Source: DASQUK01 sp963813485 (lineage in GTDB: Bacteria > Actinomycetota > Acidimicrobiia > Acidimicrobiales > VFJN01). Taken from it: a stretch of DNA of 64,000 bases. The stretch covers positions 1 through 64,000 of the forward strand of contig CAWEZE010000018.1 of assembly GCA_963813485.1 (NCBI GenBank). Reading direction: 5' to 3'. The position numbers and the translations under genes were made by a program. Below are positions 37,148-44,777 of this stretch, in pieces. The first letter of the stretch is position 1, and each line of letters opens with the position of its first letter. The notes under the pieces are model-generated. The model did not search any database. It was not told the DNA's origin and saw nothing but the letters and a program-made list of their open reading frames with translations.

Positions 37148-37585
37148 CTAGGCGGCGGGTTGGGCCTCGTCGCCGGTCGCAGCGGCGGTCTCTGCCACGG
37201 CCCCCGGGCCGGCGGCGAGCATGCGTTCGCGCGTCGGTATCCGCCAACCGACATACCAGGTACCGACCAGGCCGGCACCCATGACTGCGCCGGCCAGCAA
37301 GGGTGACCCCAGCGCCAGCGCGCTCAGCGAGCAGGCCGTGAGCATCATGGCGATGGCCACGACCTTGGCCCGCCGGGGCATCCCCAGGCCGGCGCGGTGG
37401 TCGCGCACGAGTGGGCCGACCTTCGGTAGGCCCAGCACCCACCGCTCGAACCGGGGGCTGGATCGGGCGAAGCAGGCGGCCGCCAGCACGAAGAAGCCGG
37501 TCGTCGGCAATCCCGGAACGACGATGCCGAGCCCACCGAGCGCGACGGCGACCCACCCGAGCGCCATCAGACCGAGCCGGCGCAT
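37148..37585 (-). CDS. DUF454 (YbaN-like) inner-membrane protein
   Basis: A 145-aa membrane protein with the DUF454 signature GLGIVVPGLPTTGFFVLAAA at residues about 18-37 followed by CFARSSPRFERW, and two further hydrophobic segments (about 77-95 and 97-113). Family function is unknown. The start lies 8 bases after the stop of the upstream membrane protein, so the two probably form an operon. The last 30 residues are Ala/Glu/Gly-rich and cytoplasmic. Confidence 0.85.
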   Translation of the reverse strand: MRRLGLMALGWVAVALGGLGIVVPGLPTTGFFVLAAACFARSSPRFERWVLGLPKVGPLVRDHRAGLGMPRRAKVVAIAMMLTACSLSALALGSPLLAGAVMGAGLVGTWYVGWRIPTRERMLAAGPGAVAETAAATGDEAQPAA

Positions 37586-37593
37586 TGGGTGGC

Positions 37594-37974
37594 CTACGCG
37601 ACGAGGTCGAGGATGTCCTCGACCATCAGGACCAGCAACAGTGCGATCACGGTCAGGGCGATGGCGGTGTAGGCCCAGCGCCAGCGGTGGTCGGCGGCCC
37701 AGAAGCGGCGGATGGTGAGGATGTTGGCCACGATGGCCACGATCCCGATGGGGATGCCGACGGCGGGCCCCACGCCCGCGGCCAGCCCCAGGACCGGTGC
37801 CAGGAAGGGCAGCACGATGTAGGTCAGCAGGCACCGGGTGGCCGACACCAGGATGGAGGTCGAGAAGGCCCGCTGGGCGGCACCCTCGGGGGCGGGGGGC
37901 CCGTCGGGGATGCGGAGCAGGCGCCGGACGGCGACATCGGCGGCCGGGCGGGGGGCAGTGGCCACGTTGTGCAC
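37594..37974 (-). CDS. Hypothetical membrane protein (126 aa)
   Basis: Has a soluble N-terminus (residues 1-40) and about three hydrophobic segments: around 41-60, 64-90 (VGPAVGIPIGIVAIVANILT) and 98-122 (WAYTAIALTVIALLLVLMVE). The start is GTG 37974, or a second GTG three codons on. It is followed by the DUF454 gene after 8 bases. No family is recognised with confidence. A role in the same envelope process as its DUF454 partner is inference. Confidence 0.75.
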   Translation of the reverse strand: MHNVATAPRPAADVAVRRLLRIPDGPPAPEGAAQRAFSTSILVSATRCLLTYIVLPFLAPVLGLAAGVGPAVGIPIGIVAIVANILTIRRFWAADHRWRWAYTAIALTVIALLLVLMVEDILDLVA

Positions 37975-38122
37975 GCCACGAGGCTACGCGGCGCGGCCGC
38001 CGCCGGCCCAAGCGCTCTGGGCGCCGGAATTTGGGCCGTTGGACCCGAGACAGGCGGCCGGCTCGGCGGCTACCGTCACGCTGTACGGAGCAACAGCGTC
38101 GGCTCTTGTCAGGAGAAGACGA

Positions 38123-38428
38123 ATGAGCAACCGTCACCGCACCGGCGATGTGGTCCTCCCGCATCCCGAGGAGCGTCGGGTCCACGCCCGTTCCGAACGC
38201 CATCGGGTCAACACCGCCCTGGCCGACATCACCGGCCAGATCCAGGGCGGGGTCGAGCCCGACGAGGTGGTCGAACCGGGCATCGGCTTCCGGGCCGAGC
38301 GGCACCACGATCCGGCCAAGGCCCGGCCGTCGCAGCGCCGCCGCCGGCACTGGAAGCTGAAGATGTGGAAACGGCGCACCGCCGCGCGGCGGCTCAAGGC
38401 CGCCATGGAACGGTTCACCCCCAGGTAG
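38123..38428 (+). CDS. Hypothetical basic protein (101 aa)
   Basis: The ATG at 38123 follows AGGAGAAG, a good ribosome binding site. The product is rich in Arg, Lys and His: an N-terminal part with HPEERRVHARSERHRVN, a more acidic centre (GGVEPDEVVEPGIGF), and a strongly basic end (SQRRRRHWKLKMWKRRTAA). The charge pattern would suit nucleic-acid or membrane binding, but no domain is recognised. It ends 9 bases from the convergent AraC-type gene. Confidence 0.68.
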   Translation: MSNRHRTGDVVLPHPEERRVHARSERHRVNTALADITGQIQGGVEPDEVVEPGIGFRAERHHDPAKARPSQRRRRHWKLKMWKRRTAARRLKAAMERFTPR

Positions 38429-38437
38429 AGCTCGCCC

Positions 38438-39382
38438 TCACTTCGCCAGCGCCGCCACCCGGTGCTGGCGCGGGCTGACACCGCGGACGCGCTTGAACGC
38501 GGTGCTGAGGGCAAACGGGCTGGCATAACCGACCTGCCGCGCCACCGCACCGACCGTGGCGTCGGGCTCCCGCAGGAGGTCGGCGGCCAGGGTGAGGCGC
38601 CAACCAGTTAGGTAGCTCATGGGCGGTTCGCCGACCAGGTCGGTGAAGCGCCGCGCCAGGGCGGCTCGGGAGACGCCGATCTCGGCGGCCAGGGCAGCGA
38701 CGGTCCACGGGTGGTCGGGGTTGTTGTGCATCATCCGCAAGGCGCGCCCCGCCACCGGGTCGTCGTGCGCGCGGTACCAGGCGGGCGCCTCGGCCTCCGG
38801 CCGCGAGAACCAGGCGCGCAGCACGGCGATGAGCAGCAGGTCGAGCAGGCGGTCGAGCACGGCCTCCTGCCCCGGCTCGTCCTTGACGATCTCGTCGGCG
38901 AGTAGGGGAACCAGCGGCGAGGACCAGACGTCCTCGTGCAGGACCAGCTGCGGGGGCAGCGCCGCCAGCAGCCGCTCGCCGATCTCGCCGCGCATCTGGT
39001 ACGCGCCGATCAGCATCACCGTGGACCCCTCGGGGCTGTTGCCCCATGTGCGGACGCCCAGGTCCATCGCCTGGGCCAGGTCCTGCCCGTCGGGCGTGGT
39101 GCAGTGCTCGCCCGGATGGATCACGACCTGCGGTGGTGTCGCCGGATCGTCGGCGAAGGTGTAGGGATCGGGGCCCCGCGTGATCGCCACGTCGCCGGAG
39201 CCCAGGCGCACGGAGTCGCCCGGGGCATCGGGCACTACCCACGCGTCTCCCCGGACCATGGCTAGCAGGCTCAGCGGGGCCTCATCCTGGACCCGCACCG
39301 ACCAGGGCGGGTCCATGAGCGCCCGGAGCAGGAAGGCCCCCCGGGCCCTCGGGCCGTCCAGCAACCCCACGATCTCGTCCAT
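38438..39382 (-). CDS. AraC-family regulator with cupin sensor domain
   Basis: A 314-aa transcription factor. Residues 1-200 form a cupin_6-type sensor (SVRVQDEAPLSLLAMVRGDA, then GSGDVAITRGPDPY). Residues 210-310 carry the paired AraC helix-turn-helix (WTVAALAAEIGVSRAALARR, then ATVGAVARQVGYASPFALS and FKRVRGVSPRQHR). It is divergent from a PPOX-like flavoprotein gene across 84 bases. Regulators of this type usually control the adjacent oxidoreductase gene, so that target is likely. Confidence 0.92.
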   Translation of the reverse strand: MDEIVGLLDGPRARGAFLLRALMDPPWSVRVQDEAPLSLLAMVRGDAWVVPDAPGDSVRLGSGDVAITRGPDPYTFADDPATPPQVVIHPGEHCTTPDGQDLAQAMDLGVRTWGNSPEGSTVMLIGAYQMRGEIGERLLAALPPQLVLHEDVWSSPLVPLLADEIVKDEPGQEAVLDRLLDLLLIAVLRAWFSRPEAEAPAWYRAHDDPVAGRALRMMHNNPDHPWTVAALAAEIGVSRAALARRFTDLVGEPPMSYLTGWRLTLAADLLREPDATVGAVARQVGYASPFALSTAFKRVRGVSPRQHRVAALAK

Positions 39383-39466
39383 GTGCGGCCGAATCGTAGA
39401 CGCATGCGCATGGAATCGAGCTTCCTGGCTATGGCCCGTCTATGGTTCGGCGTCTTTACTGACCGT

Positions 39467-39982
39467 ATGGCTGAACCTACGCACTACTCGCCCGACCTGG
39501 ACCAAGTGGCCAAGGCGGTCGCCAAGCGGTCGTTCTGCATGCTGGCCACCACCTCGCCGGGCGGCCGCCCGCACGTGGCCGGCGTCCTCTATCAGGCGAT
39601 CGGCCTCACGCTGTACGTCAACATGTCGCGTGACACGCGGAAGGCGCGCAACATCGCCGACAACCCGTACGTCGCGGTGTCGATCCCGATCCGCCGGCTG
39701 CCGCTGGGCGGCCCGCCATCCACGGTGCAGTTTCAGGGCCGGGCGGAGATCCTCGGCTTCGACGACCCGGACATCGTCCGCTTGATCGAGGCCAATGAGC
39801 TGAAGAAGCTGACCAGCCACGGGGAGCTCGACTATGCGGACGGCTGCTTCGTGCGCGTCACGCCGCTGCGCCGGTTGACGACCTACGGGCTGGGCATGTC
39901 GCTGCTGACGCTCATCCGCAACCCCCTGCACGCGGGTGGCAGTGTGGAGCTGGCGGCACAGCGCGTGGGGGATCCCCGATGA
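39467..39982 (+). CDS. Pyridoxamine 5'-phosphate oxidase-family flavin/F420-binding protein
   Basis: A 171-aa split-barrel protein. RSFCMLATTSPGGRPHVAGV is the strand pair typical of PPOX-like proteins, followed by LYVNMSRDTRKARNIADNPYVAVSI, here read in two parts: the cofactor-contacting RDTRKARN and the next strand. In actinobacteria such proteins bind FMN, F420 or heme. The ATG at 39467 was chosen because the 28 upstream codons are not family-like. It overlaps the DUF1772 gene as ATGA and faces the AraC-type regulator. Confidence 0.82.
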   Translation: MAEPTHYSPDLDQVAKAVAKRSFCMLATTSPGGRPHVAGVLYQAIGLTLYVNMSRDTRKARNIADNPYVAVSIPIRRLPLGGPPSTVQFQGRAEILGFDDPDIVRLIEANELKKLTSHGELDYADGCFVRVTPLRRLTTYGLGMSLLTLIRNPLHAGGSVELAAQRVGDPR

Positions 39983-40461
39983 TCGACGGCTACCTGTTCC
40001 CGCTGACGGTGATCGCCGCCGTCGGCTGTGGCGTCGTCGCGGGTGTGCTGTACGCCTTCTCGGTCATGGTGATGAGGTCGCTGGCGCAGCTGCCCGCCCA
40101 GCACGGCATCGCCGCAATGCAGGCCATCAACGCCGCCGCGCTCCGGCCGGCGTTCCTCGGAGTATTCGCCGGGAGCGCGGCGCTCTCCGCCGCCGTGGTC
40201 GTGGGGGCGCTGGTCGACTGGGACGACGCCTCGCCGTACCTGCTGGCCGGCGGGCTGCTCTACCTGGTCGGGACCTTCGGCCTGACACTCGGGTATCACG
40301 TGCCTCGCAACGAGGCGCTGGACCGGATCGACCCGTCGAGCCCGGAGGCGGCCGGCCATTGGAGCCGCTACCTGCGTGAGTGGACGACGTGGAACCACGT
40401 CCGCGGGGCGGCCGCCGTGGCCGCCACCGCCCTGCTCACGATCGCCCTCCACGTCACCTGA
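39979..40461 (+). CDS. DUF1772 (anthrone oxygenase-like) membrane protein
   Basis: A 160-aa protein with four membrane segments at about 6-32, 56-80, 85-105 and 138-157. VIAAVGCGVVAGVLYAFSVM and ALRPAFLGVF, plus a conserved-looking NHVRGAAA near the end, match DUF1772 proteins. Some of these are cofactor-free oxygenases, but the function of most is unknown. It is translationally coupled to the PPOX-like gene, so they likely act together under the AraC regulator. Confidence 0.82.
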   Translation: MIDGYLFPLTVIAAVGCGVVAGVLYAFSVMVMRSLAQLPAQHGIAAMQAINAAALRPAFLGVFAGSAALSAAVVVGALVDWDDASPYLLAGGLLYLVGTFGLTLGYHVPRNEALDRIDPSSPEAAGHWSRYLREWTTWNHVRGAAAVAATALLTIALHVT

Positions 40462-40484
40462 TCCCGACGCGTGCGCGGGCCGGC

Positions 40485-40931
40485 TCAGGCCGGCCGGCGC
40501 TTCCGACCCGCCGAGACCCGCACGGTCGTGCCGCCGTCCCCCATGTCCGGGTGACAGCCGGCGTTGTCCATGGCGGCGCGCAGGTACTCATCGAGCCACG
40601 GTGCCTCGAGGTCGCCGGCGCCGCTGAAGCGCACATGACGGACATGTGATCCGGTCCCGGCCAGGATCCCCAGCGGGTCGTCGAGCGACGCCCCGTCGTT
40701 GAACCCGAGGTTCACCCACTTCGTGTAGCTCGCGATGTGGACCACGCTGTCCTGCCATCGGGTCGTCGGTGTGTACGCGAGCGACACGGCGTTGGTCGCG
40801 TCCCACACGAACTCGTGCGTGTTCGGCATCACGGTCAGCACCCGTGCCCGCAGCCCGAGCGCCAGTTCGTGCACCTCGTCGGAGAACGGCGCCAGGAAGT
40901 CGATGAGCTCGGCTGGGACCGGCCGGGGCAT
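40485..40931 (-). CDS. DUF1801-family protein
   Basis: A 148-aa soluble protein with the DUF1801 (YdhG-like) pattern: an N-terminal helix PAELIDFLAPFSDEVHELA, then VMPNTHEFVWDATNAVSLAY, and KWVNLGFNDGASLDDP with the conserved aromatic and Gly-Ala positions, ending in a helix of the LEAPWLDEYLRAAMD type. The family resembles SufE-unrelated small alpha/beta proteins and has no settled function. It is convergent with the DUF1772 gene. Confidence 0.78.
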   Translation of the reverse strand: MPRPVPAELIDFLAPFSDEVHELALGLRARVLTVMPNTHEFVWDATNAVSLAYTPTTRWQDSVVHIASYTKWVNLGFNDGASLDDPLGILAGTGSHVRHVRFSGAGDLEAPWLDEYLRAAMDNAGCHPDMGDGGTTVRVSAGRKRRPA

Positions 40932-41003
40932 CGCCCGGCAGGCTAACCCCCGGCGTCCGCGCGCGGTCGGCTACCGGCGCCACGGCCCGGCCGCCGGAGG
41001 AGC

Positions 41004-41282
41004 TCAGTCGTCGAGGCGTTGCTCCAGGCGCACGGTCACCGTGTCGCCCGCCTGCTTCGAGATGGCCTTGCGCACGTCGGCCTTGATGGGGAGCTTGTGC
41101 CTGCCGTCGCCGAGGGCCATGAACGAGCTGCGAAAGGGGTGGCCATCGACCGTGCCGCTCACCTTCACGAGGCCCCGGGTACCGAAGTAGTCCGCCGACC
41201 CCGGCATGACGACGTAGGTCCACCCGCCCTTGTTGCCGCTCTTCTCCAGCGTCGCGCTGAACTTCTTGCTCAACCTGCTCAT
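41004..41282 (-). CDS. DUF1905 domain protein
   Basis: A 92-aa small beta-barrel protein. FSATLEKSGNKGGWTYVVMP, then GTRGLVKVSGTVDGHPFRSS and GDGRHKLPIKADVRKAI, and an ending GDTVTVRLEQR are the DUF1905 signature. The ATG at 41282 has AGGAGG 6 bases ahead. Often this domain is fused to a YdeI-type domain; here it stands alone. It is divergent from the arylsulfotransferase-like lipoprotein. Confidence 0.85.
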   Translation of the reverse strand: MSRLSKKFSATLEKSGNKGGWTYVVMPGSADYFGTRGLVKVSGTVDGHPFRSSFMALGDGRHKLPIKADVRKAISKQAGDTVTVRLEQRLDD

Positions 41283-41403
41283 CGGGGCTCCTCCTGGTCG
41301 CCCGTTCCTACCAGTAGGACGAGGGGGCGGCTCGGGACTCATCGTGGCTCGCGCCGGTCGATCCGGTCACCCTGCGGCGCCCGTGGTCGTACTGTCGTCC
41401 GCC

Positions 41404-43032
41404 ATGTGGCACGACTCGCCCTCCTCGCCGGGCCCCGGCACCGTCGCCCGCAGGCGTCGGCCGGCAGCTCTCGCCACCGTCCTCGCACTCAGCCTGGCCG
41501 TCGCCGCCTGCGCCGACGACGACGGCTCGTCTAGTCGGCAGGAGGACGACGACGGAGCCGGCACCACGACCACCGGCGGGCCGCCGGGCGGGGGTTCCGG
41601 GGGCGAAGAGGGCATCGAGCGGGTGGCGCTGCAGCGCTATCTCACGCGCCGCGAGGTCACTCCGCCAGCGATCGCGATCGTGTCGTCGACCTCCCCCACG
41701 GCGGGCCTCGTTTTCCTGGCGCCCAAGCGGGCCGGGGCCCAGGCCGGGCCACTCATCGTCGACGACCGGGGCGAGACCGTCTGGTCGGCGCCCCAGGCCG
41801 CCACTGATGTGGCCGCCGACCTCCGGGTGCAGACGTACGAGGGCGAACCCGTGCTCACGTGGTGGGAGGGACAGTCGGCGGAAGGCCGGGGGGTGGGCGA
41901 GCTGGTCATCGTCGATCGCAATTACCGCGAGGTCGCCCGGCTGAAGACGGGCAATGGGCGCGACGCGGATTTCCACGAGTTCCGGCTCACCGACGAGGGC
42001 ACCGCACTTCTGATCGCCTACGGACCCGAGCCCGCCGACCTCTCGGCCATCGGGGGACCCCAGCAGGGATTCGAGTTCGAGAGCTACGTACAGGAGGTCG
42101 ACATCGCCACGGGTGAGGTGCTGATGGAATGGAGCGCCGGCGACCACGTGCCAGTGTCCGACACGTTCAGCGAGCTGACCGACCGTGAGGACGGCTCGGA
42201 GGACCTACCCCTCGACTGGTTCCACGCGAACTCGGTCGCACCCGGGCCCGACGGCACGCTGCTGGTGTCCGCCCGCAACACGCACACCATCTACGCGATC
42301 GACCGGGCGACCGGGGAGCTGCGCTGGCGCATGGGTGGCAAGCGCAGCGACATCGCCATGGGCCCGGGCACCACGTTCCAGTGGCAGCACGACGCCGAGT
42401 GGCTCGGCGGCAACCGCATCAGCCTCTTCGACAACCACGCGTCGACGATGGGGGGCGGTCCCTCGCGGGCGCTCATCCTCGACGTCGACGCCCGGGCGAG
42501 GACGGCCGCGGTCGTCGACGAGGCGCGCCACCCCGACGGGGTGAGCGCCGGCACACAGGGCAACACGCAGGTGCTCCCCGGCGGGGGCCTGTTCGTCGGC
42601 TGGGGAAGCGAGGGGCGCGTCACCGAGTTCTCCGCCGCCGGCGACGTGGTCTTCGACGCCACGTTCGCGCCGGCCGACTCGTACCGTGCCTACCGGTTCG
42701 AGTGGGAAGGGCAGCCGACCGACCCACCCGACGTCGTGGTCACGCCCCTCGGGGACGAGGGGGACGACGGCGGAGGCGGCGAGGCTGCTGGCGGAGGCGA
42801 CGGTGCTCGCCAGCTCGAGGTCGCGATGAGCTGGAACGGGGCGACCGAGGTCGCAACCTGGCGGGTGCTGGCGGGCGACGACGCCGACGACCTCACGCCC
42901 GTGGCCGAGGTCGGCAAGGACGGCTTCGAGACGACGACCAGGATCCAGCGTGCCCCCGTCGTCGCCGTCGAGGCTCTGGACGCGACGGGCCAGGTGCTCG
43001 ACCGCTCCGAGACGATCGCGATCGAACGCTGA
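41404..43032 (+). CDS. Arylsulfotransferase (ASST)-like lipoprotein
   Basis: A 542-aa exported lipoprotein: a basic N-terminus, a hydrophobic core (ALATVLALSLAVAACAD) with the lipid-attachment Cys, then an Asp/Ser/Thr/Gly-rich linker to about residue 70. The body resembles an ASST beta-propeller: EFRLTDEGTALLIAYG, DWFHANSVAPGPDGTLLVSA, GKRSDIAMGPG, FQWQHDAEWL and FDNHAS. Conserved His residues sit where ASST proteins have catalytic His. The C-terminal 80 residues form an extra beta domain. Sulfotransfer to phenols is the family reaction; many actinobacterial members are untested. Confidence 0.85.
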   Translation: MWHDSPSSPGPGTVARRRRPAALATVLALSLAVAACADDDGSSSRQEDDDGAGTTTTGGPPGGGSGGEEGIERVALQRYLTRREVTPPAIAIVSSTSPTAGLVFLAPKRAGAQAGPLIVDDRGETVWSAPQAATDVAADLRVQTYEGEPVLTWWEGQSAEGRGVGELVIVDRNYREVARLKTGNGRDADFHEFRLTDEGTALLIAYGPEPADLSAIGGPQQGFEFESYVQEVDIATGEVLMEWSAGDHVPVSDTFSELTDREDGSEDLPLDWFHANSVAPGPDGTLLVSARNTHTIYAIDRATGELRWRMGGKRSDIAMGPGTTFQWQHDAEWLGGNRISLFDNHASTMGGGPSRALILDVDARARTAAVVDEARHPDGVSAGTQGNTQVLPGGGLFVGWGSEGRVTEFSAAGDVVFDATFAPADSYRAYRFEWEGQPTDPPDVVVTPLGDEGDDGGGGEAAGGGDGARQLEVAMSWNGATEVATWRVLAGDDADDLTPVAEVGKDGFETTTRIQRAPVVAVEALDATGQVLDRSETIAIER

Positions 43033-43352
43033 ACTCGCGGGCCGGCCCGGCCCTAGATCCGCACCGGCTACCGCGCCGGCCGCCAGCCCGCGCGTCGAAG
43101 GTGGTCGGCGCGATGCGGGCGCCGGCTCAGACGTCGTTCGGTTAACAGGGAGGGGGTACCTCGAGGCGTGCCAGTTGTGCTTGGGCCGTGACCCGGGTCT
43201 CGGCGCTCGGTTCCATGACGGCAGTCCTGTCGGATCGTCACCGGACGATCGCCACCTCCATAGAAGACCAGCAGATCGATGTTCCAGCCTGAGCCGGTAG
43301 AAGTCCGCCCGAATCGCCGGTCGCGCACCCTGCCTGACCTGCAAGAACCCCG
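43033..43352. other. Non-coding stretch before tRNA-Leu, with one perfect dyad
   Basis: No supported gene on either strand; the short open frames here run through the tRNA and lack starts with binding sites. GATCGTC, 4-base loop, GACGATC at 43233-43250 is a perfect 7-bp hairpin. Near the ASST stop, 43036-43090 is rich in GGCC palindromes and may terminate that transcript. Base composition is less GC-rich in the middle, as in non-coding DNA. Confidence 0.6.
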
Positions 43353-43436
43353 TGGGCGAGGGGGGACTTGAACCCCCACGACCTTGCGGCCACTGGCACC
43401 TGAAGCCAGCGCGTCTGCCAATTCCGCCACTCGCCC
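43353..43436 (-). tRNA. tRNA-Leu (anticodon CAG)
   Basis: An 84-base tRNA with the long variable arm of class II tRNAs. The acceptor arm is GGGCGAG paired with CTCGCCC. The anticodon stem CTGGC/GCCAG closes the loop TTCAGGT, reading CAG. The T arm contains GGTTCAAGTCC. The 3' CCA is not encoded. A tRNA-Leu beside fhaA is also seen in mycobacteria, supporting an old conserved gene order. Confidence 0.95.
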
Positions 43437-43536
43437 GAGCGACAAGACATGAAAGATAGCGCGGTCCCTCCTGGGCTCCTACCGGCCCACAGGCCCGCCG
43501 GATGAACCAGCCGCGGCGCCGGTAACCTGCGAGGTC

Positions 43537-44196
43537 GTGGCGATCCGAGGGTTCGAGCGGCGGCTGGAGCGCATGGTGGAGGGGGCGTTCGCCCGTGCCT
43601 TCCGCTCCAGCATCCGCCCCGTCGAGCTGGCTCGCCGCCTCGCCCGCGAGATGGACGACGGCCGCTCGGTCGGCGTCCGCGGCACCACGGTGGTGCCCAA
43701 CCAGTTCACGGTCTACCTGTCCTCCGACGACTATGCCGAGTTCGGCGAGGTGCGCGACGCGCTGCGCCGCGAGCTGTGCGATGCCGCCCGCGCCCACGCC
43801 CGCGACGAGAACTACGCGTTCATGGGCCCGGTCGACGTGGAGCTGGTGGTCGACGAGCGGTTCGGCACCGGATTGTTCGAGATCGAGGCCAGGTTCCGCG
43901 AGGGCCCGGGTGGTGCCGGGGCCGGCAGCCTGGTGCTCCCGACGGGCGAGCGCTTCACGCTGGCCGAGCACCCGATCAGCATCGGCCGGCGGCCCGAGTG
44001 CAACATCGTTCTCGCCGATCCCAACGTCAGCCGCAACCACGCCGAGATCCGTCCCCAGGGCGACGGATTCGTGCTCACCGACCTCGGTTCGACCAACGGC
44101 AGCAAGGTCAACGGCGTGCGCGTGGAGCAGCGCATGCTCGCCGACGGCGACGAGCTCACCTTCGGCAACACTCGCCTGCGGTTCGAGGCGAGCTGA
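43537..44196 (+). CDS. fhaA: FhaA: DUF3662 plus FHA-domain protein
   Basis: A 219-aa signalling adaptor. Residues 1-115 are the DUF3662 domain (GFERRLERMVEGAFARAF, then FTVYLSSDDYAEF). Residues 138-217 are a phosphothreonine-binding FHA domain (ISIGRRPECNIVLADPNVSR with the NHAEI and LTDLGSTNGSKVNG motifs). The linker is much shorter than in the mycobacterial protein. FhaA binds proteins phosphorylated by PknB-type kinases, including those tied to peptidoglycan synthesis. The GTG start opens the locus that ends with pknB. Confidence 0.92.
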   Translation: MAIRGFERRLERMVEGAFARAFRSSIRPVELARRLAREMDDGRSVGVRGTTVVPNQFTVYLSSDDYAEFGEVRDALRRELCDAARAHARDENYAFMGPVDVELVVDERFGTGLFEIEARFREGPGGAGAGSLVLPTGERFTLAEHPISIGRRPECNIVLADPNVSRNHAEIRPQGDGFVLTDLGSTNGSKVNGVRVEQRMLADGDELTFGNTRLRFEAS

Positions 44197-44299
44197 GCCG
44201 GACCCTGCGGGATCCCGAACGGACACCCTCCGTGACCAGCCAAACGCTGCCCCTGGTCTGCTCTGGCCGGCATCGCGGCGACCGATAGTCTCCCGCTCG

Positions 44300-44767
44300 G
44301 TGACCGAGCAGCTGCTCCGACTCCTGACCGGGTTTCTCCTGGTGCTGCTGTACCTCTTCTTCCTGCGCGTCCTCCGGGCGGTCTGGACCGAGGTCAATGC
44401 GAAACCCACCGCCGCGGCCGTGCAGGCCCCGGCGGTCAAGCGGGGCAGGGTCCGCCGGCACCCGCGTCCGGGTCGCTCGAGCCACCCCCAGCTCAAGGTC
44501 GTCGAACCACCGGCGCTGCGGGGCCGCGCCTTCGCGCTCAACGAGGAGATCACGCTGGGCCGGGCGGCCGGCTGCCAGGTACCGCTCGACGACGCCTACG
44601 CCAGCCAGGTCCACGCCCGCGTGTTCGAGCGTGAGGGCCACTGGTACGTCGAAGACCTCGGCTCCACGAACGGCACCTACCTCAACCGGCGCCGCGTGGC
44701 CGGCCCGATGGTGATCAAGCGCCACGACCGCCTGCAGATCGGCAACACGGTGCTGGAGCTCACGTGA
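44300..44767 (+). CDS. fhaB: FhaB (FipA-like) membrane-anchored FHA protein
   Basis: A 155-aa protein with one N-terminal membrane segment (LLTGFLLVLLYLFFLRVL, residues 8-25), a basic linker (KRGRVRRHPRPGRSSHP), and a C-terminal FHA domain (ITLGRAAGCQVPLDDAYASQ, VHARVF, YVEDLGSTNGTYLNRRR). In mycobacteria the counterpart links kinase signalling to septum assembly. The GTG at 44300 gives the membrane anchor; it lies 103 bases after fhaA and 10 bases before pstP. Confidence 0.9.
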   Translation: MTEQLLRLLTGFLLVLLYLFFLRVLRAVWTEVNAKPTAAAVQAPAVKRGRVRRHPRPGRSSHPQLKVVEPPALRGRAFALNEEITLGRAAGCQVPLDDAYASQVHARVFEREGHWYVEDLGSTNGTYLNRRRVAGPMVIKRHDRLQIGNTVLELT

Positions 44768-44777
44768 GGGGCCTGCG

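Noticed and set aside
43068..43450. Minus-strand frames covering the tRNA-Leu gene
   Set aside because: They read through the tRNA and have no independent support.
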